A stretch of DNA of 64,000 bases, from positions 62,001 through 126,000 of the forward strand of contig CALXHQ010000002.1 of the NCBI GenBank assembly GCA_944388145.1. Reading direction: 5' to 3'. This DNA comes from an uncultured Gemmiger sp. (lineage in GTDB: Bacteria > Bacillota > Clostridia > Oscillospirales > Ruminococcaceae). Numbering within the stretch: the stretch's first letter is position 1; each line of letters starts with the position of its first letter. Shown in pieces: positions 44,911-53,236 of this stretch. The notes beneath the pieces are model-generated. The model worked only from the letters and a program-made list of their open reading frames with translations. It did not search any database and was not told the DNA's origin. Both the position numbers and the translations under genes were made by a program.

Positions 44911-45573
44911 TTACAGGTGCAGCCGCTTTTGCAGCTCGGTCCAAAGGTCCCGGCCTTTGAAGATAATCAGGCTCAGGCAGGTAATGATGCTGACGATCAG
45001 GCAGATGGTCCAGGCCAGCGGGGCTTCCTCGGGGCTGAGGAAAAAGGCCAGGTAGGGCAGTGCCCCCACCACAATGTTCAACAAAAGGTAAACCAGGCCG
45101 TTCTCGGTAAAGTGGCGGTTGATGTAGGCAAAGATCGAATTGAGCACCAGGGCGGTGGTGCAGAGGATGGGCACCGCGTAGTCCACGCTGAACCGGTGCC
45201 AGCCGGTGGCCCAGTCGCAGAGCACCAGTACCACCGACACCAGCACCAGCGTCTGGAACAGCAGTTTTGGCGCGTTGCGGCGGCGGCGCATCATGGCGCG
45301 CAGCAGCACCAGCACCCCCACCACGCCCAGCACCACCGGAATGCTCCAGTGCACCGGCGTGACCGGCCCCAGCAGGTCGATGGCCACACAGACCACCGCC
45401 GCCGTCAGCAGCACAAATGCCACGATCTTGTAAGCCAGCGAAAAGCGGCGCAGTTCCGGCTCCACGCGGGGGTAGCGGGGCGGTTCGCCCTCCCCCAAAA
45501 GCTGGCTCTGACACAGCGGGCAATAGGCAGGGTCGCCGCCCACATGGATCTTGCAGTTCGGGCAGATTTTCAT
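44911..45573 (-). CDS. DUF6320 membrane protein with N-terminal zinc ribbon
   Basis: A 220-aa protein beginning with a zinc-ribbon (CPNCKIH...CPLCQSQLL, residues 4-25) followed by about six membrane helices. This combination is DUF6320. The gene overlaps the upstream acyltransferase-like gene by four bases (ATGA), so translation is coupled. The fixed association with a condensation-type acyltransferase and an esterase suggests a shared function at the membrane, possibly lipid or ester metabolism. Nothing more specific is supported. Confidence 0.85.
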   Translation of the reverse strand: MKICPNCKIHVGGDPAYCPLCQSQLLGEGEPPRYPRVEPELRRFSLAYKIVAFVLLTAAVVCVAIDLLGPVTPVHWSIPVVLGVVGVLVLLRAMMRRRRNAPKLLFQTLVLVSVVLVLCDWATGWHRFSVDYAVPILCTTALVLNSIFAYINRHFTENGLVYLLLNIVVGALPYLAFFLSPEEAPLAWTICLIVSIITCLSLIIFKGRDLWTELQKRLHL

Positions 45574-46820
45574 CCGGTCACCACCTCGTTTGCATAGAGT
45601 GTCACATCGATGCCCTCAGCGGCGATGCCGGTGAAAAACCGCCGGGCTATGCCGGTGCTCCGGTAGGCCGAGGACAGGCAGATGACCAGCTCTTTTTGCC
45701 AGGAGCAGACACAGGCGAACAGACTGGAGGTGCTGGACATGGCAGCAAATCCCCGCACCCAGGGGGAGAGCTCCGGCGGCGTTTTGATAACGCCCAGGTT
45801 GGACAGGGTGGCGGTGGTATACCGGTCCTGAAAGCGGGTAATGGCGCTGACCACCCGGTTTTTGATCACCAGCGGCACCGGCTTGACAAAAGGCAGCTGT
45901 TCAAACCGCTCAAATCCATCCATGCGTGCTTTGACCCTCTCCTCGGACAATTCCTGTTTGAGGGCAGCGTCAAAGGCGGCAGCCAGGGATTGGGGTGTCT
46001 CCTGGCCGGTGAGCTGCTGCCCCACCCGAATGCTGTTGAAAAAGTTGCGGGCAGTCTCGCTGGGGTAATAGTTGCGCAGATTCACCGGCAGGCTGATGGC
46101 CACCGGGCGGTGGCGTTCCAGCATCGGGGTCTCGGCATAGATGGCCAGCATCAGCCTGGCGCCCAGCCAGCTGGTCAGGGTGACACCGTCTGCCCGGGCG
46201 GCGGTCAGCGCCTGGTCCACGGGCAGGTGTGCTTCAAAAAACTGGGTCTGATCATAGGGCAGGCGGCTGCCCCGGATGCGGCAGGCCCGCCGGGGCAGCG
46301 CTTCCCGACGGGCAGCGGCACCATAAAACTGACGGTAGCTGTCCTGAGCCAGATTGCCGGCGGGGGCCACCGTATCGGGCACCAGGTTGGCCAGCTCGGC
46401 GGGGTGCTGCAGTTTCAGGTACTGGCAGACCAGCGCCTTTAAGAACAAAAGGCCGCCGTTGCCATCGCTGAGGGCGTGGAACATTTCCACATTGATGCGC
46501 GGGCCGAAATAGCTGACCCGGTACAGCAGCTCGTTTTGCAGGTTTGGTCCGTAGACCGGCGCGCAGGGGGGCAGTGCCTCGGGCTGAGCGGCAGGCTGCT
46601 TTTTGGTGGATTCCAGATAATTCCAGAACAGGCCCCGGTGCAGCGTAACCTGAAAGTTGGGGAACTGCCGGGCCGTCAGGTGCAGGGCCTCGTTCAGGCA
46701 GTCGGGGTCGATGTCGGCGTCCAGCGTGCAGCAGACCCGGAATACCCTCGGGTCACGCCGGTTGTTTGAGGCGATAAACAGTTTGGCAACATTGTCCACC
46801 TGGTACCAGGTTCCGGACAT
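45570..46820 (-). CDS. Condensation-like acyltransferase (alcohol acetyltransferase type)
   Basis: A 416-aa protein with the fold of CoA-dependent acyltransferases and NRPS condensation domains. The catalytic histidine motif is VEMFHALSDGNGGLLFLKAL (HxxxDG), and SLPVNLRNYYPSETARNFFN corresponds to the second conserved block. Database names for this family are usually 'alcohol acetyltransferase'; the real acceptor is unknown. The start at 46820 has AAAGGAGG about 8 bases upstream. It lies between the esterase and DUF6320 genes in one leftward operon. Confidence 0.8.
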   Translation of the reverse strand: MSGTWYQVDNVAKLFIASNNRRDPRVFRVCCTLDADIDPDCLNEALHLTARQFPNFQVTLHRGLFWNYLESTKKQPAAQPEALPPCAPVYGPNLQNELLYRVSYFGPRINVEMFHALSDGNGGLLFLKALVCQYLKLQHPAELANLVPDTVAPAGNLAQDSYRQFYGAAARREALPRRACRIRGSRLPYDQTQFFEAHLPVDQALTAARADGVTLTSWLGARLMLAIYAETPMLERHRPVAISLPVNLRNYYPSETARNFFNSIRVGQQLTGQETPQSLAAAFDAALKQELSEERVKARMDGFERFEQLPFVKPVPLVIKNRVVSAITRFQDRYTTATLSNLGVIKTPPELSPWVRGFAAMSSTSSLFACVCSWQKELVICLSSAYRSTGIARRFFTGIAAEGIDVTLYANEVVTG

Positions 46821-46877
46821 AGGCACCCCTCCTTTCGGTGGGGAAATGAGATTGTGTGGTGGGAAGGCGGCGTTGCA

Positions 46878-47855
46878 TCACAGATTGCGCTGCACAAAGC
46901 GGCCGACACTTTCCAGCGCCTGGGCGGCGCGGCGGAGGGGCATTTGCTGGAACACATGCCAGCAGTCCGGATAGATCTCCAGCACAGAATAGATGCCGGC
47001 CTCCAGCAGCTTGTGGTGCAAAAGCTCTGAGTCAGAGCGAAGGATCTCGTTGGTGCCCACCTGGATCAGGGTGGACGGCAGCCCCCGCAGGTCGCCGAAC
47101 AGCGGCGAATAGCAGGGTTTGGACCAGTCGGCATCCGGGCCGGTGTAGGCCTCCCGCACCGAGCGGATATATTTTGCGTCGAGCATAGGGTCGATGTCGG
47201 CGCATTCGGTGTGGGAAAGTCCTGAACAGGTCATATCGGTCCAGGGGCTCATCAGCACCAGCATACGGGGCTGGATGCGGCCCTGCTCCTTCAATTTCAG
47301 GCAGAGCTCCAGCGCCAGGTTGCCGCCTGCCGAGTCTCCGGCCAGGATCACATCCTTGGCACCGAAGCCCAGGTACATCAGGTGGTCCCACACCGCCAGG
47401 GCATCCTGCACCGCAGCCGGAAAGGGATGCTCCGGGGCAAGGCGATACTCGAACGAGAAGGCGTCCAGCCCAGTGTGCAGCGCCAGCTTGCTGGCCAGGA
47501 TGCGGGCATAACCCAACTGGCCGCAGGTATAGCCCCCGCCGTGACAGTAGAGAATGATGTGCCGCCGGTCATGGGCGTAGTCCAGGCGAACCCACTCGGC
47601 GGGAATATGCTTTACACGGGTCTCGTGGGTGGTGACGCCGATGGCCGGGGTGACCAGCCGGGCAAACAGTTCCTGCCCGGCGCGCTGGCGTTCCAGATCC
47701 TCCGGCGAGGTGGACCCGGTGGCAGTGACCGAGTGCACCGCCTTGATGGCCCGCATCATGGGGCCAAGGCGGGTGTCCTCCTGGCTGCGCTGGGGGATCA
47801 GCTTTTTCAGCGCCTCGGTCAGGCGGGCGGGATCATGGTTTTTTTCTTCTGGCAT
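46878..47855 (-). CDS. Alpha/beta hydrolase of the hormone-sensitive-lipase family
   Basis: A 325-aa esterase. The oxyanion motif HGGG lies at 105-108, the nucleophile Ser175 in AGDSAGGNLAL, and the C-terminal histidine in PDCWHVFQQMP. The nearby Asp of the triad is probably within the GTNEILRSDSELL segment. It hydrolyses short-chain acyl esters. Its position 57 bp ahead of the acyltransferase suggests the pair make and break the same ester. The start at 47855 has GAGGT upstream; longer readings into the upstream gap have no ribosome site. Confidence 0.88.
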   Translation of the reverse strand: MPEEKNHDPARLTEALKKLIPQRSQEDTRLGPMMRAIKAVHSVTATGSTSPEDLERQRAGQELFARLVTPAIGVTTHETRVKHIPAEWVRLDYAHDRRHIILYCHGGGYTCGQLGYARILASKLALHTGLDAFSFEYRLAPEHPFPAAVQDALAVWDHLMYLGFGAKDVILAGDSAGGNLALELCLKLKEQGRIQPRMLVLMSPWTDMTCSGLSHTECADIDPMLDAKYIRSVREAYTGPDADWSKPCYSPLFGDLRGLPSTLIQVGTNEILRSDSELLHHKLLEAGIYSVLEIYPDCWHVFQQMPLRRAAQALESVGRFVQRNL

Positions 47856-48096
47856 GGCGGATACCTCATTGGTTTTGGCTGTGGTTTCCGGAGGGCATTG
47901 CAGGGGATGCCGGCAGCGGGCGGAACAATCTGGATTACTATTTGACGTTTGCAGGTGGATTGCAGGGCGGGCGTTCATGCCCGCCGTAGGATGTCGGCAA
48001 AAGCGAAACCCTTCACCCCGCCAGGACGAAAAAAGCTGCGGCCGGCAGGCTGCTGCCAAAAAGGCCAAAAGCCAGCTGTCCGCCCAGGCGAAACCA

Positions 48097-49023
48097 TCAT
48101 TTCAGCTTCGCCAGTACCCGCACCCAGATGCTGCGCCAAACCGGCGGGTGCGCCGCCGGGAAGCAGCACAGCCGGTAAACCTTTTCCCGCGGGGGAAAAG
48201 TTCCCTTTCTGGTATACCACCGGTACAGCACCGGCAGCTGCCGGTTTTTGCCGCCGGGCAGGTGAAAAATACTCACCGGGTCGTTGCAGTAGTTGGTGGA
48301 GACAAAGTAAAACCTGGCCCCCACCCAGTAACGGAAAATGTAGGCATTGGCCGCCCGCACCGGCCGGCCAGCCTGCAAACTGCGGTAGGCCGCCGCGCAG
48401 GTGATGAACTCGTCGCCCTCGTGGGGGCGCAGGCCCTTCTCGTTCATTTTGCGGTAGACCTCGCCGCAGAGGGCCATAAAATCGGCCAGGCGGGCGCGGC
48501 TGCCGGCAATCAGCTCGCCGCCAAAATGGGTCAGCACCGGTGCACCGCCGTACAGGATGCCGTAATTGCGGCTGATGGCCGCCGCCATGGGCTGGCTGGC
48601 CGCATGGGGCACCTGGTACAAAAGCACCGCCTCATCGGCCTCCCGCCACAGGTCGGTATAAGGGTACTGGGTGTAGGTGTCCACATCCAGCATCAGATAA
48701 CGGGTATGGCTGGTGTGGGCCAGCACCCACTCCATGGCACAGAGCTTGTAAAAGGCCAGTGACCATTCCAGCGCCGCGTCCACCCGGTAGCGTTCAAAGG
48801 GGCAGGTCAGCACCTGCACCTCCGCCGCCTGCAGCTGCCCGGCATAGGGCTGGGGCACCGGCGCGTTGGTGACCAGCGCCACATCACAGTCCGGGTTGGC
48901 CAGTTTTGCGCTGGCCAGCGCCACCACAATGCACCGGTAATAGGCATCGCTGCCCAGATTGGCAGCGTCGCCCTCCCGGTGACCTTCCAGCGTGGCGAAG
49001 GCGCCAAAAATCAGGTTGTCCAT
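48097..49023 (-). CDS. Putative glycosyltransferase (nucleotide-sugar transferase fold)
   Basis: A 308-aa protein with a DxD-type motif in YLMLDVDTYTQYPYTDLW (residues about 110-128) and an N-terminal stretch, FGAFATLEGHREGDAANLGSDAYYRCIVVALASAKL, that looks like a donor-binding region. The family is not one I can name, so the assignment is tentative. It follows the TagA-like gene by 36 bp, suggesting both act on the same surface polymer. The ATG at 49023 is preferred over a GTG one codon earlier. Confidence 0.65.
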   Translation of the reverse strand: MDNLIFGAFATLEGHREGDAANLGSDAYYRCIVVALASAKLANPDCDVALVTNAPVPQPYAGQLQAAEVQVLTCPFERYRVDAALEWSLAFYKLCAMEWVLAHTSHTRYLMLDVDTYTQYPYTDLWREADEAVLLYQVPHAASQPMAAAISRNYGILYGGAPVLTHFGGELIAGSRARLADFMALCGEVYRKMNEKGLRPHEGDEFITCAAAYRSLQAGRPVRAANAYIFRYWVGARFYFVSTNYCNDPVSIFHLPGGKNRQLPVLYRWYTRKGTFPPREKVYRLCCFPAAHPPVWRSIWVRVLAKLK

Positions 49024-49059
49024 CACAGTATCCCCTTTCGGTGGGCCGGGCCTGCCGTC

Positions 49060-49809
49060 TCAGCGGTGAAGCAGGTCCTCTTTGGCGGAACGGTACAAAA
49101 AGTACGCGCCATTTTTGGCATAACGCCAAAACTGTTTGGGTTCCTTCCAGATGCGGTAGGCCCACTCCAGGCCTGCCTTGCGCATCCAGACCGGGGCACG
49201 CTGCACCTTTCCGGTCAGAAAGTTCAGCGCTGCGCCCACCGCCAGCACCCGCATACCGGCCAGCTCGGCGGCGTGGCGGGCCACCCAGTAATCCTGCCGG
49301 GGTGCGCCCAGCGCCACCCACAGGTAGTCGGGCTGTGCCTGGCGGATGCGGCGGATGTTTTCTGCCTCCTCTGCCTCGCTCAGCGGGCGGAAGGGCGGCG
49401 CACAGGTTCCTGCCACGCACAGGCCGGGATACTGTTCCTCCACGGCCCTGCGCAGAGCAGCCAGGTTTTCCTCACTGGTGCCGTAAAAATAGTGGCGGGC
49501 GCCGGTGGTTTTGGTGGCGTCCAGCGTAAGGCGCAGCAGATCCGGGCCGCTGCACCGCTCGATGTCCGAGAGTGCCGGGTCCTTCTTTCTTGCCCGTTTG
49601 ACCACCGGCATACCATCCATGGCACACAGGCTCATGCTGTTGAGCACCGCCCGGTAGCTGTCGTCCCGGGCCGCCTGGGACAGGCTGGTCACCGGCGCAA
49701 AGGCGGCGGTGCGGCATTCGCCGGGCTGGAGCGGTGCCGTGATGGCCTGCACCAGCTCCCGCTGTGTGGCGGCACAGTACCGCACGCCGAAAAGTGTGAT
49801 GGTTCGCAT
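49060..49809 (-). CDS. WecG/TagA/CpsF family glycosyltransferase
   Basis: A 249-aa protein of the GT26 family. LNSMSLCAMDGMPVVKRARKK holds the conserved aspartate, FYGTSEENLAALRRAVEEQYPGL and DYLWVALGAPRQDYWVARH are the donor-site blocks, and the C-terminus is a basic amphipathic tail (EWAYRIWKEPKQFWRYAKNG) that attaches to the membrane. Relatives add N-acetylmannosamine or similar sugars to lipid-linked intermediates of teichoic acid or capsule. It lies 49 bp downstream of the IclR gene. Confidence 0.92.
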   Translation of the reverse strand: MRTITLFGVRYCAATQRELVQAITAPLQPGECRTAAFAPVTSLSQAARDDSYRAVLNSMSLCAMDGMPVVKRARKKDPALSDIERCSGPDLLRLTLDATKTTGARHYFYGTSEENLAALRRAVEEQYPGLCVAGTCAPPFRPLSEAEEAENIRRIRQAQPDYLWVALGAPRQDYWVARHAAELAGMRVLAVGAALNFLTGKVQRAPVWMRKAGLEWAYRIWKEPKQFWRYAKNGAYFLYRSAKEDLLHR

Positions 49810-49858
49810 CGTATGCTGTCTCCCGTTTGAAAGTTGGAATCGTATGGGCAAAGGCGGC

Positions 49859-50644
49859 CTATCGCCCCGCCAGGCCCAGGTCGTGCAGGATGTCCACCCG
49901 AGTCTGCAGTGCCAGCGCAGCGATACGCCCCACCCGTTCCTCGGTCATATAGGGCGCCAGGCCGCTGATGGAGAAGGCACTGTCCGCCCGTCCGCTGGGA
50001 CCGGGGATGGCCAGCGCCACACAACGGATGCCCGGCTCATTCTCCTCGTCGTCAATGGCATAGCCCCGGATGCGCACCTGGGCCAGCTGGGCCAGCAGGG
50101 TGTTTAAATCGGTGATGGTGTTGTCGGTGAGCTTGCGGGGGTGGCTTTCCCGCCAGATTTGCTCCACCTCAGCCCGGGGCAGTGTGGACAGGATCGCCTT
50201 GCCTACACCGGTGCAGTACAGTGGACTGCGCAGCCCCACCCGGCTGGACATCCGGGTGGGACCGCTCTCGGTCTTATAGATATAGACGATGTCCCGCGCA
50301 TCCCGGATGACCAGGTGCACCGCCTCGCCGGTGCGCTGGGCCAGCCGCTCCAGATGGAGTTTGGCCACCCCCATGATATCCATGCTGTTGACGATGCCGG
50401 AGGACAACTCAAACATTTTCAGCGTCAGGCGATAATGGCCGGTGACGCTGTCCTGCCGGGCATAGCCCAGCTGCACCAGGCTGGCCAGCAGCCGGTGGGT
50501 AGTGCTTTTGGCCAGACCCGCCTCGGTGGCCAGCCTTTGCAGGCCAACCCCCATCGGGTGGGCAGCCAGCACTTCAATGATGCCAAAAATGCGCGCAACG
50601 CTCTGCACGCCGCCCTGTTCCCGCCCGGTTTCCGCCGTTTCCAT
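49859..50644 (-). CDS. IclR family transcriptional regulator (probable KdgR role)
   Basis: A 261-aa regulator. The winged helix occupies about 10-75 (QSVARIFGIIEVLAAHPMGVGLQRLATEAGLAKSTTHRLLASLVQLGY), and the GAF-like ligand domain follows, with GVGKAILSTLP and the C-terminal GPSGRADSAFSISGLAPYM. Divergent location next to KDPG aldolase and KDG kinase, plus a shared operator, points to control of ketodeoxygluconate metabolism. The start at 50644 has AAAGGGTGG 10 bases upstream; a GTG at 50686 lacks one. Two glycosyltransferase genes follow on the same strand. Confidence 0.9.
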   Translation of the reverse strand: METAETGREQGGVQSVARIFGIIEVLAAHPMGVGLQRLATEAGLAKSTTHRLLASLVQLGYARQDSVTGHYRLTLKMFELSSGIVNSMDIMGVAKLHLERLAQRTGEAVHLVIRDARDIVYIYKTESGPTRMSSRVGLRSPLYCTGVGKAILSTLPRAEVEQIWRESHPRKLTDNTITDLNTLLAQLAQVRIRGYAIDDEENEPGIRCVALAIPGPSGRADSAFSISGLAPYMTEERVGRIAALALQTRVDILHDLGLAGR

Positions 50645-50716
50645 CCGAGCTGCACCACCCTTTTCAAAAATTAACAAATTATTCACAATTTATTCCTGTC
50701 ATCCCACCGGGCGACA

Positions 50717-50733
50717 GTTCCGTATAATGGAAC
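50717..50733. promoter_or_regulatory. IclR-type operator at the iclR promoter
   Basis: GTTCCGTATAATGGAAC, with inverted ends GTTCC/GGAAC seven bases apart, immediately downstream of the iclR -10 and covering the start of transcription. It matches 14 of 17 bases with the site at 50892-50908. Confidence 0.7.
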
Positions 50734-50734
50734 C

Positions 50735-50763
50735 AGTATACCAGCAAAACCGGCTTTTTTCAA
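50735..50763 (-). promoter_or_regulatory. Promoter of the iclR gene
   Basis: Leftward TTGAAA (50763-50758), 17-base spacer, TATACT (50740-50735). Confidence 0.75.
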
Positions 50764-50837
50764 GGGAGTATCCCACCCTGCGGAACAGGGGAAACCAGCT
50801 GCGAATAATTCCTGTTTTATTGTGCAATTTTGCCTGA

Positions 50838-50867
50838 TTGACGCGGGTGAATCCCCTTTGTTATAAT
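50838..50867 (+). promoter_or_regulatory. Promoter of the aldolase-kinase operon
   Basis: TTGACG (50838-50843), 18-base spacer, TATAAT (50862-50867). Confidence 0.8.
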
Positions 50868-50891
50868 GTGGGTAACCGAAAGCGGAACAGC

Positions 50892-50908
50892 GTTCCGCCT
50901 AATGGAAT
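50892..50908. promoter_or_regulatory. IclR-type operator in the aldolase leader
   Basis: GTTCCGCCTAATGGAAT lies about 18-34 bases downstream of the predicted start. It overlaps a second palindrome, GCGGAACAGCGTTCCGC (50882-50898). Confidence 0.7.
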
Positions 50909-50953
50909 GGTAAACCAATCGGAAACCAGTCTTGGTAAAAAGGAGAATGTGGT

Positions 50954-51916
50954 ATGAATTCTGTACTGCAGCGTATCTATGAGATCGGCATTGTGCCCGT
51001 CATCGCCTTCAACAGCGTGGACGAGGCTGTGCCCCTGTGCAAGGCTCTGGTGGCCGGCGGCCTGCCGGCAGCCGAGGTCACCTTCCGCACCGCCTGTGCG
51101 GAGGAGTGCATCAAGAAGATCCACAACGAAGTTCCCGAGATGCTGCTGGGCGCCGGCACCGTGCTGACCAAGGATCAGGCTGACCGCGCCATGGCGGCGG
51201 GCGCCTCCTTCATCGTCAGCCCCGGCTTTGACCCCAACGTGACCCAGTATGTCATTGACAAGGGCGGCCTGATGATGCCCGGCACCGCCACCGCCGGCGA
51301 GATGAGCCAGGCTTACGCCATGGGCCTGGAGTACGTCAAGTTCTTCCCCGCTGAGGCCAACGGCGGCGTCGCCATGCTGAAGAACATGGCCGGCCCCCTG
51401 ACCACCATGAAGTGGATGTGCACCGGCGGCGTCAACGCCAAGAACGTCAACGATTACCTGAATTACGACCGCATCCTGGCCGTGGGCGGCACCTGGATGT
51501 GCAAGGCCGACAAGATCAAGGCCGGTGCCTGGGACGAGATCACCGCCATGTGCAAGGAGGCCGTTGACACCATGCTGGGCCTGGAGCTGGGCCACATCGG
51601 CATCAACTGCGCCGACGACACCGAGGCCATGAAGACTGCCGAGACCCTGGGCGCCCTGCTGAGCATGGCTGTCAAGCCCGGCAACTCCAGCATCTTTGTG
51701 GGCAACAAGGAATTTGAGATCATGAAGAAGCCCGGCCGCGGCACCCATGGCCACATTGCCATCAAGTGCAACAACGTGGACCGCGCCATCTACCACCTGG
51801 GCCTGCGCGGCGTCAAGTTCGATCCGGATTCCCGCAAGGAGAAGGACGGCAAGGCCACGGCCATCTATCTGGCCGACGAGGTTGCCGGCTTTGCCATCCA
51901 CCTGGTGCAGAAGTAA
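50954..51916 (+). CDS. eda: KDPG/KHG aldolase fused to a C-terminal glyoxalase (VOC)-like domain
   Basis: A 320-aa protein. Residues 1-210 are a class I KDPG aldolase with Glu41 and Arg45 (AAEVTFRTA) and the Schiff-base Lys129 (EYVKFFPAE), which cleaves 2-keto-3-deoxy-6-phosphogluconate to pyruvate and glyceraldehyde 3-phosphate. The remaining 110 residues (LGHIGINCADDTEAMKTAETL ... VKFDPDSRKEKDGKATAIYLADEVAGFAIHLVQ) resemble one VOC/glyoxalase repeat. Typical Eda is about 210 aa, so this is a fusion. AAAAGGAG precedes the start. The kinase gene follows 83 bp later. Confidence 0.9.
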   Translation: MNSVLQRIYEIGIVPVIAFNSVDEAVPLCKALVAGGLPAAEVTFRTACAEECIKKIHNEVPEMLLGAGTVLTKDQADRAMAAGASFIVSPGFDPNVTQYVIDKGGLMMPGTATAGEMSQAYAMGLEYVKFFPAEANGGVAMLKNMAGPLTTMKWMCTGGVNAKNVNDYLNYDRILAVGGTWMCKADKIKAGAWDEITAMCKEAVDTMLGLELGHIGINCADDTEAMKTAETLGALLSMAVKPGNSSIFVGNKEFEIMKKPGRGTHGHIAIKCNNVDRAIYHLGLRGVKFDPDSRKEKDGKATAIYLADEVAGFAIHLVQK

Positions 51917-51999
51917 GCCTGACCCCAAAATCGGTATTGCAGCCGGCATAACAGAACAGGAAATCTGCCGGCAAATGATAAATAAGGAGAGTTAACTGC

Positions 52000-53025
52000 A
52001 TGAAAGTCGTTACTTTTGGCGAACTGATGGTCCGTCTGCAGCCCTACAACTACGAGCGCTTTGTCCAGGCTTCCAACCTGGAGTTCACCTTCGGCGGCGG
52101 CGAGGCCAACGTTGCCGTGTCTCTGGCGAACTACGGTGTGGACGCTGCCTTCGTCACCAAGCTGCCCGCCCATGCCATTGGCCAGGCGGCCATCAACAGC
52201 CTGCGCCGCTACGGTGTCGATACCTCCAAGATCGTCCGCGGCGGCGACCGCATCGGCATCTACTACAACGAGAAGGGCGCCTCCCAGCGCGGCTCGGTCT
52301 GCATCTATGACCGCGCCCACTCCGCCATCCAGGAGGCCTCCACTGCCGATTTTGACTGGGACGCCATCTTTGAGGGCGTGGATTGGTTCCACTTCACCGG
52401 CATCACCCCGGCCCTGGGTCCCAACGTGGTGGACATCTGCCGCGAAGCCTGCAAGGCCGCCAAAGCCCACGGCGTCAAGATCAGCTGCGACCTGAACTAC
52501 CGCGGCAAGCTGTGGACCCGTGAACAGGCCCGCGCCGCCATGACCGATCTGTGCCAGTATGTGGACGTCTGCATCTCCAACGAGGAGGACGCCAAGGACG
52601 TGTTCGGCATCGAGGCGGAGGCCACCGACATCTACGCCGGCGAGATCAACCGCGAAGGCTACAAGAGTGTTGCCAAGCAGCTGGCCGACAAGTTCGGTTT
52701 TGAGAAAGTTGCCATCACCCTGCGTGAGAGCCATTCCGCTTCCGACAACGGCTGGAGCGCTATGCTGTACGACGTTGCTTCCAACGAGTACTGCTTCAGC
52801 AAGAAGTACGAGCTGCGCATCATCGACCGCGTTGGCGGCGGTGACAGCTTTGGCGGCGGCCTGATCTATGCCCTGCTGAACGGCAAGAGCACCCAAGACG
52901 CGGTGGAGTTTGCTGTGGCGGCTTCCGCCCTGAAGCACTCCATCGAAGGTGACTACAACATGGTCACCGTTGCCGAGGTGGAGAAGCTGGCCGGCGGCGA
53001 CGGCTCCGGCCGTATCCAGCGGTAA
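52000..53025 (+). CDS. kdgK: 2-Dehydro-3-deoxygluconokinase (PfkB family)
   Basis: A 341-aa ribokinase-fold kinase. FGELMVRLQP, the GGGEANVAVSLANYG sugar-binding block, DLNYRGKLW and the catalytic IDRVGGGDSFGGGLIYALL are present. It makes KDPG from KDG for the aldolase encoded just upstream, so the two genes complete the lower uronate/Entner-Doudoroff branch. AAGGAGAG precedes the ATG at 52000. No uronate isomerase or dehydratase gene is in the window. Confidence 0.92.
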   Translation: MKVVTFGELMVRLQPYNYERFVQASNLEFTFGGGEANVAVSLANYGVDAAFVTKLPAHAIGQAAINSLRRYGVDTSKIVRGGDRIGIYYNEKGASQRGSVCIYDRAHSAIQEASTADFDWDAIFEGVDWFHFTGITPALGPNVVDICREACKAAKAHGVKISCDLNYRGKLWTREQARAAMTDLCQYVDVCISNEEDAKDVFGIEAEATDIYAGEINREGYKSVAKQLADKFGFEKVAITLRESHSASDNGWSAMLYDVASNEYCFSKKYELRIIDRVGGGDSFGGGLIYALLNGKSTQDAVEFAVAASALKHSIEGDYNMVTVAEVEKLAGGDGSGRIQR

Positions 53026-53094
53026 TTCCGGGCCATACCTGCCCGGGGCCGCACCCCTTGATTTTCCCCGTTTACGGTTTACCTTCCAACAGAA

Positions 53095-53130
53095 GAAAAA
53101 GCGACGGTGCGCCCGTCGCTTTTTCTTTTT
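53095..53130 (+). terminator. Terminator of the aldolase-kinase operon
   Basis: 12-bp stem AAAAAGCGACGG/CCGTCGCTTTTT, then CTTTTT. Confidence 0.85.
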
Positions 53131-53150
53131 GCCCCGGCGGTATGGCCGCC

Positions 53151-53180
53151 TTGCCAGTGGCCCGACCCAGATGGTATAAT
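53151..53180 (+). promoter_or_regulatory. Promoter of the hydrolase-ruvX-uppS group
   Basis: TTGCCA (53151-53156), 18-base spacer ending TGG, TATAAT (53175-53180), an extended -10 type. Confidence 0.75.
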
Positions 53181-53236
53181 AGTGGCAATCATAACCATGT
53201 ACCTGCCGACGGCTCTGCCGTGGAAAGGAGATGTCC

